Below, in pieces: positions 8,751-16,983 of a stretch of 64,000 nucleotides of DNA. The translations under genes and the position numbers were made by a program. Position 1 is the stretch's first letter, and the number at the start of each line of letters is the position of its first letter. The notes beneath the pieces were generated by a model that searched no databases, had not been told where the DNA came from, and was given only the letters and a program-made list of their open reading frames with translations. This stretch comes from an uncultured Bacteroidia bacterium. GTDB taxonomy: Bacteria; Bacteroidota; Bacteroidia; Bacteroidales; CAJPTX01. Where the stretch lies: assembly GCA_947252645.1 (NCBI GenBank), contig CAMXWF010000002.1, positions 62,001-126,000 on the forward strand. Reading direction: 5' to 3'.

Positions 8751-9635
8751 TTAGAGGGCCATGTTAGTCAGATAGGCCTCAATGACTGCGCGAAGTTCCT
8801 GAGCTTGTTCTGGCGTGAGCTTACCCCCATGCGCCTCTACTACGTACTTCTCTGCTGCTTTGTAAATTCTTTGAGACATTGCTTCAAGAACTGTCTGACC
8901 AAACTCTGCGGAATCGATTTGGGAAAGCACCACCATGGTGTCTGCGTTGAGATTCCCTATTTCTGCTTTTACACTTTGCCCCGCTGCTTCTACGCTCACT
9001 AAGACCACGCAATGGACAAACAGCGCAGCTTCTGCTACTAGTACCACAAATGCGACTACAGGTGCAATTGCAAAAAATGCTCCGCTACGGTATACCCCAA
9101 GCGTGGTCTGCTGCCCGTTGATACCAAGCTGATTGGCGATTTGCTCCAGAATAGAATTTAGCTCTGTAGAGGCCTCAGCATCAGTTTCTATTGCTTCCCT
9201 GTTGGACAATATGCACTCTACAACCGCTTGGTTATCTCCATTTTTAATGGCCATGCGGAGCTGTCGGTCTGCTAGTAGAGACACAAGCCTTATAACGAAG
9301 GGATCTAGGCGTTCGCTGGAATTGCTTGGCAATGACGTTTGCCATGTGAGAATCTGCTCGGCTGCTTCCCGAGATTCTTTTGCTTGTTCCAGCACCGCCC
9401 TTAAGCGATTCCAGTACAGCCTATCTTGATCGCTTAAACCAACGGCGGATCCATTATTTTGCGATGATGACTTAGCCAGCGCATTCAGTCGTTTTTTCAG
9501 CATCAATGCGTGCTGTTCATCTTCCGTCATATCGTATCTTGCGCATGATTCTAAGAATATGACAATCGCAGTCAAAAACGCCAACGCCTTGAACAAGGCC
9601 TTCTTCATTGCAAAGAGTGAATCTTTCTGTTTCAT
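8751..9635 (-). CDS. Putative lipoprotein of the radical SAM operon, unknown function
   Basis: This 294-residue protein starts with a hydrophobic segment ending in a lipobox-like IFLESC, so it is probably a lipoprotein. A second ATG at 9608 (MKKALFKALAFL) would give a more typical signal peptide and may be the true start. Residues 40-170 are mostly charged helices. A strongly hydrophobic double segment follows at about 185-220 (AFFAIAPVVAFVVLVAEAAL onwards), then a helical tail with KLTPEQAQELRAVIEAYL. I recognise no family. Base composition is visibly more AT-rich than the core genes, as in the radical SAM gene 21 bp upstream, which suggests the two were acquired together. Confidence 0.6.
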   Translation of the reverse strand: MKQKDSLFAMKKALFKALAFLTAIVIFLESCARYDMTEDEQHALMLKKRLNALAKSSSQNNGSAVGLSDQDRLYWNRLRAVLEQAKESREAAEQILTWQTSLPSNSSERLDPFVIRLVSLLADRQLRMAIKNGDNQAVVECILSNREAIETDAEASTELNSILEQIANQLGINGQQTTLGVYRSGAFFAIAPVVAFVVLVAEAALFVHCVVLVSVEAAGQSVKAEIGNLNADTMVVLSQIDSAEFGQTVLEAMSQRIYKAAEKYVVEAHGGKLTPEQAQELRAVIEAYLTNMAL

Positions 9636-9656
9636 GGTGTTATGTAGTTAAGGATT

Positions 9657-10707
9657 TCAATTCGTAAGCTTCCCAGCTAAAGCGTCACCAAGATCGAGCC
9701 TACTAAAGACCTCAGCCCGATGAGCCTTGTATGCCGAAGACACTCTTTCCAACATCGGGCGTGAGAACAGAATTCGGCAGACAGCGCAACTGTGTATGCC
9801 GAATGCATTCTTACTCCAGGCCATGCCTTCTGGTACGCCTTTTATACAACAGGACTGGTAGACTGAGTGTGCCCCTTTTACTGATATCCAAAGGAGGAGA
9901 AAGTCGTCTAGGAACGATCTATATGCGCTCATCAGTTGCTCGCATGTGGGATACAGCGGCAGGGGGCGTTGTAGATAACTATTCCTTCTAACAGTCAAAC
10001 CACAGCAGGCGTACAACTCTCCATGGGGTGAGAGCGTGATGGTGGTAAGGAGAGAGTCGCACGCCCTCATACTATCGGGGATAGGAAGCCTATTGGAAGC
10101 TTCTGCGTTTTTACTCCTCTCGGGGTTAGACGTTGGCATCCAAATTCCGGCAATCACTCTAAAGTGGTCTGGACTGTGTGAGGTGCTTAGATTCGCTATT
10201 CGGGGGTCAGACATGAACTGGTCGTAATATGCATTGTCCTGCCTGTGCTGCTCAACATTGACAATGCACGTTACACCTAGCTCACAGGCGGCCATACTGC
10301 CATAAATAACATTGTCCATTGGAACCCAAGCTGAGTGTTCGTCCCCAGTACTAAAATTCACCTCGGAGAGGCCTAGCCTTTTGAGATGCTTCAGCATGCG
10401 AAATGCTTTGCCATAGCTTGTTGCCCAGTAGGCATTTGTGACCACCCGTACTTAGGAGGCCTCTTTTAGCCGCATAGGCTACAATCAGGCGAAGTTTAGC
10501 TCCAAGCAGAAAGCACTCTCCCCCAGTAATAACCAACAGTCTCAGTGACTCCCCAAAGCAGGTCAATGCTGTATCGATGTAATGCTTCATGCGGCGTAGC
10601 GACATCAGAGGACTCTTTGCTATTGGGGAGCATGAGAAGCAGCATTCACTGCACGCCGCGGTACAGCGAAATGAGGTGATCAATGCTAGAGTGTTAGGTG
10701 GTCTCAT
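9657..10707 (-). pseudogene. Radical SAM enzyme, interrupted by a single-base frameshift
   Basis: The product would be about 349 residues. The first part, from the ATG at 10707, contains the iron-sulphur motif CxxxCxxC (FRCTAACSECCFSC, residues 14-24) and the SAM-binding ITGGE (about 54). At 10452-10453 the plus strand reads CTTAGG. Removing one T restores a continuous frame reading GLLVRVVTNAYW, as expected for the family. The remainder has the FSTGDEHSAW strand, a HGELYACCG motif and clustered cysteines (SCC, CAVC) like auxiliary-cluster SPASM-type tails. Such enzymes often modify peptides. Either the gene is broken or the base is a sequencing error. It is the first gene of the operon with the lipoprotein and the twin membrane proteins. 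Confidence 0.8.
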
Positions 10708-10731
10708 AGCCACACCATTTCTGTACCTAGA

Positions 10732-10761
10732 CAAAGATAATCATTTCCCCACAAAAAACAA
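10732..10761 (-). promoter_or_regulatory. Promoter of the radical SAM operon
   Basis: On the minus strand a GTTG -33-like box (10758-10761) is followed after 18 bp by the -7 box TATCTTTG (10732-10739). Transcription would start near 10725, leaving a short leader to the ATG at 10707. This placement supports 10707 over the TTG at 10734. Confidence 0.55.
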
Positions 10762-11178
10762 CGCTGTTAGCAATGTCTTTTTTGAAATTGTGCCGGAGTG
10801 GTACAAGGTCAACGCAGTGAGGGTGATTACAGGCATTGTGGGCGCCTCTAAACGTGCGAAGGATTGCGTCTGAATGCTGACGCATTACTGTCCATTAGGG
10901 TTGGGTAAGCACATGCTCCCTAATAATAATCGTTGAGAAATGGTAAAATCGTAAAATCAGAAAACCCCAGCCGTGGCTGGCGGTGAAGACAGGAGGATGA
11001 GGAGTATTTGCGCAGTTATGGGATGTCAGGGAGTGTTTTGAGTAAAGAAGCTATGCCATTGCGGTTGACGTGGGGCATGAGGCCGCACTATGCACCGGGT
11101 AGTGTGTGGGAGCTGTCTGAGCCTTCGGCCGTCATGATGTTCATATGCGGGGCGTGGAGGGCGATGGGCTTGAAATGG

Positions 11179-11276
11179 GCCAATAGAGCAAGAGAAGCAG
11201 GTGCGGCACGGCCATGCTGAAAAGCAGAGCCCGCATTGCGGCATCCCACCAGGCGAAATTGTGTCGGGGAATAGGA
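11179..11276 (-). pseudogene. Fossil of the 5' end of membrane protein paralogue A
   Basis: The stretch 11179-11214 is identical to 8624-8659 over 36 bp. The part up to 11276 matches the start of the gene at 8738 (YSPTQFRL, then after a one-base shift MRALLFSMAVPHLLLLLYW), with many substitutions in between. No start codon context or downstream continuation survives. The surrounding 10762-11446 holds the operon promoter and no convincing gene. This looks like the leftover of a second copy of the membrane gene. Confidence 0.75.
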
Positions 11277-11446
11277 GGCCGTAGCTTCCTAGCGTGTATG
11301 ATTGAGGCCTCTAGCCTGAGGCCATGCGAGGCCTAACCAGAGCTGTTGCGCGAATTGACCGTAAGAAGCACACGATTATGCACCGCCCTCCCCTCCACCC
11401 CTTGGGCTTCCGAGTAATCTCTGCGCTCCACCAATGAAATCTGCTG

Positions 11447-11454
11447 TACCTTTG
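11447..11454 (+). promoter_or_regulatory. -7 promoter box for tsaD
   Basis: TACCTTTG, exact match to TAnnTTTG, 24 bp before the chosen tsaD start. It lies downstream of the possible in-frame start at 11434, which argues for the start at 11479. Confidence 0.6.
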
Positions 11455-11478
11455 CGCCACCAGATGGCAGGGGATAGA

Positions 11479-12504
11479 ATGGAGAAGCACGACCCGATAA
11501 TACTTGCGATAGAATCCTCATGCGATGACACCTCTGCAGCCCTGCTGCGCGGATGTCAGCTGTTGGCCAACGTTATCAACACCCAGGAGGTCCATCGGCA
11601 ATATGGGGGCGTGGTGCCCGAGCTGGCCTCTAGGGCGCATCTGAGCAACATCGTGCCCGTAGTCCATGCAGCCCTCAAGCAGGCCAACCTCACGGTGGAA
11701 GACATCGAGTGCGTGGCCTTTACCCGGGGCCCCGGGCTGCTAGGCGCGCTATTGGTCGGCACCTGCTTCGCCAAGGGCTTCGCGCTGGCCCGCCGTATCC
11801 CCATGGTCGAGGTGAACCACCTCGAAGGGCACATCCTGGCTCCCTTCATCCAGACCGAGGCCCATGAGCCCACCCCGCCATTCCCCTATCTCTCCCTCCT
11901 AGTCTCAGGTGGCCATACTCAGATAGTGGAGGTGGCAGGGCCCAGGGAGTTCCGCGTGCTTTCCCACACCATCGACGATGCCGCGGGCGAGGCCTTCGAC
12001 AAGTGCGCCAAGATGATCGGCTTGCCATATCCCGGAGGCCCCCATGTCGACCGTTTGGCCCAGCAGGGCAATCCCAAAGCCTTCGAGCTGGCCCATCCCC
12101 TCTTGCACGAGCCAAACTTCAGCTTCAGCGGACTTAAAACCTCCTTCCTCTATCTCCTGCGCGATGCCCTAGCCACCAACCCACACTTCATCGCAGAACG
12201 GCAGGCCGACCTGTGTGCCTCCCTCCAGGCCACCATCATCGACATATTGCTCGCCAAGGTCAAACGTTGGCTCAACGCCACTGGCATCAAGCACTTGGCC
12301 ATCGGGGGCGGGGTTGCTGCCAACGAGGGGCTGCGCCGCGCCGTGGAGCAGCTAGGGAATGAACGCCATATTGCCACTTATATCCCCGCGCGCAGATTCA
12401 CCACCGACAATGCCGCCATGATCGGCATTGCAGGCCTCTTCAAGTATCGCAGTGGGGAGTTCGCCCAGCAGGACATCGTGGCCTCCCCTCGCCTGAAAGT
12501 CTAA
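11479..12504 (+). CDS. tsaD: tRNA N6-adenosine threonylcarbamoyltransferase
   Basis: This 341-residue Kae1/TsaD-family enzyme transfers the threonylcarbamoyl group to A37 of tRNAs reading ANN codons, together with TsaB and TsaE. It shows the N-terminal AIESSCDDTSAALL and the two metal-binding histidines in the segment NHLEGHILAPF (about residues 114-124). Further along are the phosphate loop LVSGGHTQIVEV (about 138) and the C-terminal GGGVAANEGLRR and FTTDNAAMI. Length is normal. The start at 11479 (MEKHDPIILA) was chosen because the -7 box lies at 11447-11454 and homologues begin close to the ILAIESSCDDT motif. It is followed after 12 bp by murF. Confidence 0.96.
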   Translation: MEKHDPIILAIESSCDDTSAALLRGCQLLANVINTQEVHRQYGGVVPELASRAHLSNIVPVVHAALKQANLTVEDIECVAFTRGPGLLGALLVGTCFAKGFALARRIPMVEVNHLEGHILAPFIQTEAHEPTPPFPYLSLLVSGGHTQIVEVAGPREFRVLSHTIDDAAGEAFDKCAKMIGLPYPGGPHVDRLAQQGNPKAFELAHPLLHEPNFSFSGLKTSFLYLLRDALATNPHFIAERQADLCASLQATIIDILLAKVKRWLNATGIKHLAIGGGVAANEGLRRAVEQLGNERHIATYIPARRFTTDNAAMIGIAGLFKYRSGEFAQQDIVASPRLKV

Positions 12505-12516
12505 CCCCTATGCGCC

Positions 12517-13803
12517 ATGCTTGAACCACTACAAACGCTTTTCCTACGTTCTCGCCTGGTGACCATTGATTCCAGGACACCGCAACCTGGGGCTATTTTT
12601 TTTGGACTCCAGGGGGAGAAGTCCAACGGTGGACAATATGCTCCGCAAGCCCTAGAGCAGGGCGCAGCCTTGGCCGTCGTGGATAGGCCAGCGTACGTAG
12701 TATCGTCCCAGTGTCTCTTGGTCAACGATGCCCTGCGCACCCTTCAGAACCTGGCCAGCTGGTACCGCAGCACACTCCACATCCCTATTGTGGCCATTAC
12801 GGGCACCAACGGGAAGACCACTACCAAGGAGCTACTCCACACCACCCTCTCTTCCCGCTATCGTTGCTATGCCACAGAGGGCAACCTCAACAACCAGATC
12901 GGAGTACCCCTCACCCTGCTGCGTATCCCGCCCAACGCGCAGATTGCCATCGTGGAGATGGGGGCAAGCCACCCGGGCGACATAAAGGAACTCTGCCAGC
13001 TCGCAAGCCCCACCCATGGCCTCATCACCTCCATTGGCCTAGCCCACCTAGAGGGCTTCGGCTCCCCAGAGGGCGTGCAGAGGACTAAAGGGGAACTCTT
13101 CGAGTACCTCAAGCAGCATGGCGGCACGGCCTTTGTCCGTACCGATGACCCCAGCATCACAGCGCTTGATGAGCGCCTACATATAGGCTGTTCTGGCTCA
13201 CGCTACTCCTTGGATGCCTACCATGTCGCCTGCACCACCACGCACGAGGGACTACTGGACCTCACCTTCACCGCGCCAAGCTACGAAGGAACCATCCATA
13301 CCCAGCTGGTGGGAAGCTACAACGCCATCAACGCAGTGGCCGCCCTCCACTTGGCCTACTTCTTCAATGTGCCCCTGGCTGAGGCCGCCGAGCGAATAGC
13401 TGCCTATACGCCTTCGAACCACCGATCGCAGCTTGTGCGCACCGCACGCAACACCCTTATCCTCGATGCCTACAATGCCAACCCCTCCAGCATGGCTGCG
13501 GCGCTTGAGGCTTTCAAACAATTCCCCGCGCCCAATAAGCGCATTATCCTTGGCGCCATGCGCGAGCTAGGACAGGCCTCGCCCAGCTACCACCAGCAGC
13601 TGTGCCAGCAGGCCGAATCCATTGCCCCAACCCACGTACTCTACGTGGGCAGGGAGTTCGAGCCAATAGCCCCGAGTAGCCGCTACTTCTGTAGCCTCCA
13701 GCCACTCAAGGCCTACCTCGTACAGCAGCAACCTTCCGGGTGTACCATCCTTGTGAAGGGCTCCCACAGCGTTGGGTTGGAAGCAGTCGCCGACCTCCTG
13801 TAG
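12517..13803 (+). CDS. murF: UDP-MurNAc-tripeptide D-alanyl-D-alanine ligase
   Basis: This 428-residue Mur ligase adds D-Ala-D-Ala to the UDP-MurNAc-tripeptide, the last cytosolic step of peptidoglycan precursor synthesis. The N-terminal UDP-binding domain is followed by the ATP loop AITGTNGKTTTKELL at about residues 91-105. Next come the EGNLNNQIGVPLTLLR motif typical of MurF, the EMGASHPGDI metal region (about 146) and the C-terminal-domain motif LDAYNANPSSM (about 322), also typical of MurF. The gene lies 12 bp after tsaD and probably shares its promoter. No other dcw-cluster gene is near, so murF here is separate from the main division and wall cluster, at least in this window. Confidence 0.95.
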   Translation: MLEPLQTLFLRSRLVTIDSRTPQPGAIFFGLQGEKSNGGQYAPQALEQGAALAVVDRPAYVVSSQCLLVNDALRTLQNLASWYRSTLHIPIVAITGTNGKTTTKELLHTTLSSRYRCYATEGNLNNQIGVPLTLLRIPPNAQIAIVEMGASHPGDIKELCQLASPTHGLITSIGLAHLEGFGSPEGVQRTKGELFEYLKQHGGTAFVRTDDPSITALDERLHIGCSGSRYSLDAYHVACTTTHEGLLDLTFTAPSYEGTIHTQLVGSYNAINAVAALHLAYFFNVPLAEAAERIAAYTPSNHRSQLVRTARNTLILDAYNANPSSMAAALEAFKQFPAPNKRIILGAMRELGQASPSYHQQLCQQAESIAPTHVLYVGREFEPIAPSSRYFCSLQPLKAYLVQQQPSGCTILVKGSHSVGLEAVADLL

Positions 13804-13970
13804 CCTCCCCTCGCACCCCATGGTAGAGGCTGGCCCCTTGCCGTTCGCTACGCCATTATAGCAGTTGGCGCACCCCCTTCTGCCTCCCCTAGGGTTCGCT
13901 GCACCTACTATCTCCCGCCGGGCCTGCGCCCTTGGTGCAGGAAAACGCAAAGTGCTACCCTACCATCGAC

Positions 13971-14035
13971 GTACCCTCGCCGCTCAATTACGCTTTTTTA
14001 GCGAAGTAGATATGGCGTTGGTCAGCGATTGGCAC
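13971..14035. repeat. Intergenic element shared with 43437-43501 (copy 1)
   Basis: This 65-bp stretch aligns without gaps to 43437-43501 at 48 of 65 positions, by my count. Conserved blocks are GTACC, CGCCGCTC, TTTTA followed by GCGAAG, and GTTGGT to TTGGCAC. It lies about 190 bp upstream of the TonB receptor, inside a 424-bp region (13804-14227) that otherwise shows only that gene's promoter. Confidence 0.5.
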
Positions 14036-14198
14036 GCTAGGTGGACATGCGGAGCACGCCATGGCCGTTTCTTCTCCTTGGCGGTTTTGCGGGTGACTCG
14101 GCGTTGCTACGGGCCTCGCGGAGCCTCGTGCGCCCGTGGCTCGGGGAAACTTCTTTGAAACGTAACCACTACGTGTCGCCTTGATGATAGTGGGGGTC

Positions 14199-14206
14199 TA
14201 CCTTCG
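14199..14206 (+). promoter_or_regulatory. -7-like promoter box for the TonB receptor
   Basis: TACCTTCG, one mismatch to TAnnTTTG, 21 bp before the start at 14228. An AAAGGAG Shine-Dalgarno directly precedes that start. Confidence 0.5.
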
Positions 14207-14227
14207 CGACGTGAATAAAAGGAGCGT

Positions 14228-16939
14228 ATGCGGCACATGCGAGTAGTGGTGTTGGCCCTGTCGATGGCCTTTTTGCTAGGCCAGCAGTTGGCGGTAGGTG
14301 GAGTGATTCGGGGGGTGATTCTCGATGCAAAGACAGGTGAAGCCCTGCCCGGGGCCACAGTGCGGATCGATGGCAGTTACACGGGGGCCATGGCCGATGA
14401 TCACGGCTTCTACCTGCTTAGGGGACTCACGCCAGGAGCTTACACGTTGCTCGTGCAGTGCATCTCCTACCAGGCCCAGCGGCATCAGGTCAGGCTCGTG
14501 AAAACGAGCGATACCCTAGTGGCCAATTTCCAGCTGACCCCCGAGTCGCTAGAGGTCGAGGAGGTGCAGGTAGTGACCCACGTGTCCAAGGAGGGTGAGC
14601 GCCTGCTACTGGCCGAGCAGAAGAAATCGGTAGTGCCTGTGATGGCCTTGGGCGCCCAGGAGCTCTCGCGCAAGGGATTGGGCGATGCCCAAGATGCCCT
14701 GGCCCAGATGGCAGGCATTAGCAAGCAGGAGGGGATGAAAAATGTATTCGTGCGCGGGCTTGGCGATCGCTACAATGTCACCATGCTTAACGGATTCCCC
14801 ATCCCGAGTGAGGACCCAGAGTATAAAAATGTGGCCCTCGACTTTTTCACCTCCGACATCATCCAGAATATCGGCGTGAGCAAGGTATTCACTGGCGAGC
14901 GCAACGGCGACGTGGGGGGCGCAATAGTTGACGTGACCTCCAAGGAGCTTTTCCAACCCTACCTCTTCTCGCTATCAGCAGGTGCCGGCTTCAACGCCAG
15001 CGTCTGGGGGCATAAAGTCCTACGCCAAGATGCTGCGAACTACTGGGGCTGCACCCAGCAGGCCTTGCCCACCGAGAACGGCTATCTGTTCAAGAATAGC
15101 CTCAATCCTAAGATCATAGCCCTCCCCCTCAACCACAGCTACGGGCTTTCGGGGGGCTATCGCTGGACGTTCGGCGGCGGGAAGCACAGCCTGAGCGCCA
15201 TGGCCGTGGCCACCAATAGTGAGGAAAGCAGTTTTACCAAGTCCGCCGTCCGTAATGCGGTCATCACCCCCAATGGCAATTTCAGCCTCTACCAGGACCA
15301 GGAGGGTACAAAAAGCTCGCACGGCACCTCCCAGGTCGCCATGGCCAATGCCACGCTACGCCTGGGCGGGGGATATGTGGTGGCCTACAACCTCTTCTTC
15401 ATCCACAGCACCAACCTTTCCGTGAATGATCTTTCGGGGCTCCATTCTGAGCGCTACCAGGCCAGCCCCTCGAGCCATGGGATCATGCGTCGCCAGCAGG
15501 CCAATGACAATCTGCTCTTGACCAATCAACTCCTAGCTACGGTGCCCGTTGCGCAGCACTTGACGCTCGATGCCGGGATAGGCCATGATATCGTCAAAGG
15601 TGACGAGCCCGACCGACGCGAAAATGACTGGGTCAAAATGGCCACCAATTATGTCTTCAACAGCAGCGACAGGCAGAAGCGCTCCTTCTCGAGCCTGGAT
15701 AGTAAGGGTCTGAGCGCGCGCCTAGGGGTGAAATATGAGCTGCCCGACCACTATAGAATGGGCCGCTCGTTCCTCAAGGTGGGCTATGTGGCTAACGGCA
15801 TGCGCAACGACTTCTGGGCCCGCGAATATAGCTTCGGAGCTATCGACGGCGTATCGATGGCACTCGAGCAGCCCACGTTAGAGCTCGATGGCTTCTACAA
15901 CTACGATCGACGGGCAGACTACACTCTCCACAAAAGCTCCTTGGCTACCTACAGTGTGCGAAAGTGGCTGCATACAGGCTATTTGGATCTGAGCTACCAG
16001 CCCTGGAAGCCCTTGACGCTAAGCTTTGGCCTGCGGGTTGACAAAGTCAACTTGGCGGTGGACTACCACACCGATGCTACGGGCACCGGGCAGGAGACCA
16101 TCGACACCCTCTACGCGCTTCCCGCGCTCAATATCCGCGCTGACCTCGGCGAAAAACACACGCTGCGCTTGGGCGCCAGCACTTCCTACACGCTGCCCCA
16201 GGCCAAGGAAATCGCCCCCTACCAGTATGTAACGGTCGGGTTTACCAGCCAGGGGAACGCCAAGCTCAAACCCTCTATCAACTACAACCTCGACCTGCGC
16301 TGGGATTTCTTCATCGCGCCCTCGGGATACCTTGCCCTGACGGGCTTCTACAAGCACATCCTGCGCCCAATAGCAAGGGTCGATAAGGGCAACTCGGCGG
16401 GCTTGTTGGAATATGACAACGTGAGCGCCAAGGCCGAGGTGGCGGGCGTGGAGCTGGAATTCCGCTACGACCTGCTCAATCGCATCACAGCGGCCCAAGG
16501 GCTGGCGCACAAGCTCACCCTAGGCTTCAATGCCTCCTACATCTACACCACCCACGAGGTGATGCTCGATACCCGACACAATAGGGCCTCGGCCATGGAG
16601 GGCGCTGCCCCTTGGATAGTCAATGCCGACCTGTCCTACAGTCTCCGCGGCGAACACGTAGAGCTGGCTCCCACCCTCCTGTTCGGCTACTTCGGCACTC
16701 GCATCCACACCATCGGCACCAAGGGGTATAACAACATCATGGAGAAAGGCGCGCCACGCCTAGACCTACAGATAGCACTCAAGCTCTATAAGCATTGGAC
16801 GCTCAAGCTTAAGGCTAAAAATCTCCTCGATCCAGCGCACCAGCTCACGCGGGTCTTCCCAGGCCAGGCCCACCCCTATATCTTGGAGGAGTATAGGCGC
16901 GGGCGGAGCTTCTCGCTAGGGCTCTCCTATGCGCTCTAG
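14228..16939 (+). CDS. TonB-dependent outer-membrane receptor with carboxypeptidase-like N-terminal domain
   Basis: This is a 903-residue outer-membrane protein with a signal peptide at about residues 1-25. A CarboxypepD-regulatory-like domain follows (GVIRGVILDAKTGEALPGAT, about 25-105), then a plug domain at about 125-235 (KNVFVRGLGDRYNVTMLNGF, then DVGGAIVDVTSKE), and a 22-strand-type barrel to the C-terminus. The barrel ends in a terminal aromatic/hydrophobic strand (RGRSFSLGLSYAL). The GLGDRYN form of the plug is typical of a receptor group paired with small surface lipoproteins. It imports an unknown ligand using TonB energy. The neighbouring beta-helix lipoprotein 44 bp downstream is the likely partner. 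No SusD gene is present, so a classic polysaccharide locus is unlikely. Confidence 0.9.
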   Translation: MRHMRVVVLALSMAFLLGQQLAVGGVIRGVILDAKTGEALPGATVRIDGSYTGAMADDHGFYLLRGLTPGAYTLLVQCISYQAQRHQVRLVKTSDTLVANFQLTPESLEVEEVQVVTHVSKEGERLLLAEQKKSVVPVMALGAQELSRKGLGDAQDALAQMAGISKQEGMKNVFVRGLGDRYNVTMLNGFPIPSEDPEYKNVALDFFTSDIIQNIGVSKVFTGERNGDVGGAIVDVTSKELFQPYLFSLSAGAGFNASVWGHKVLRQDAANYWGCTQQALPTENGYLFKNSLNPKIIALPLNHSYGLSGGYRWTFGGGKHSLSAMAVATNSEESSFTKSAVRNAVITPNGNFSLYQDQEGTKSSHGTSQVAMANATLRLGGGYVVAYNLFFIHSTNLSVNDLSGLHSERYQASPSSHGIMRRQQANDNLLLTNQLLATVPVAQHLTLDAGIGHDIVKGDEPDRRENDWVKMATNYVFNSSDRQKRSFSSLDSKGLSARLGVKYELPDHYRMGRSFLKVGYVANGMRNDFWAREYSFGAIDGVSMALEQPTLELDGFYNYDRRADYTLHKSSLATYSVRKWLHTGYLDLSYQPWKPLTLSFGLRVDKVNLAVDYHTDATGTGQETIDTLYALPALNIRADLGEKHTLRLGASTSYTLPQAKEIAPYQYVTVGFTSQGNAKLKPSINYNLDLRWDFFIAPSGYLALTGFYKHILRPIARVDKGNSAGLLEYDNVSAKAEVAGVELEFRYDLLNRITAAQGLAHKLTLGFNASYIYTTHEVMLDTRHNRASAMEGAAPWIVNADLSYSLRGEHVELAPTLLFGYFGTRIHTIGTKGYNNIMEKGAPRLDLQIALKLYKHWTLKLKAKNLLDPAHQLTRVFPGQAHPYILEEYRRGRSFSLGLSYAL

Positions 16940-16983
16940 CACATCTCAGAAGAACAATCTAGTAACCAAAACCATATAATGCT

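Noticed and set aside
10727..10885. 52-codon minus-strand frame upstream of the radical SAM gene, a possible precursor peptide
   Set aside because: It runs through the operon promoter and has no leader/core pattern, start signal or conserved motif.
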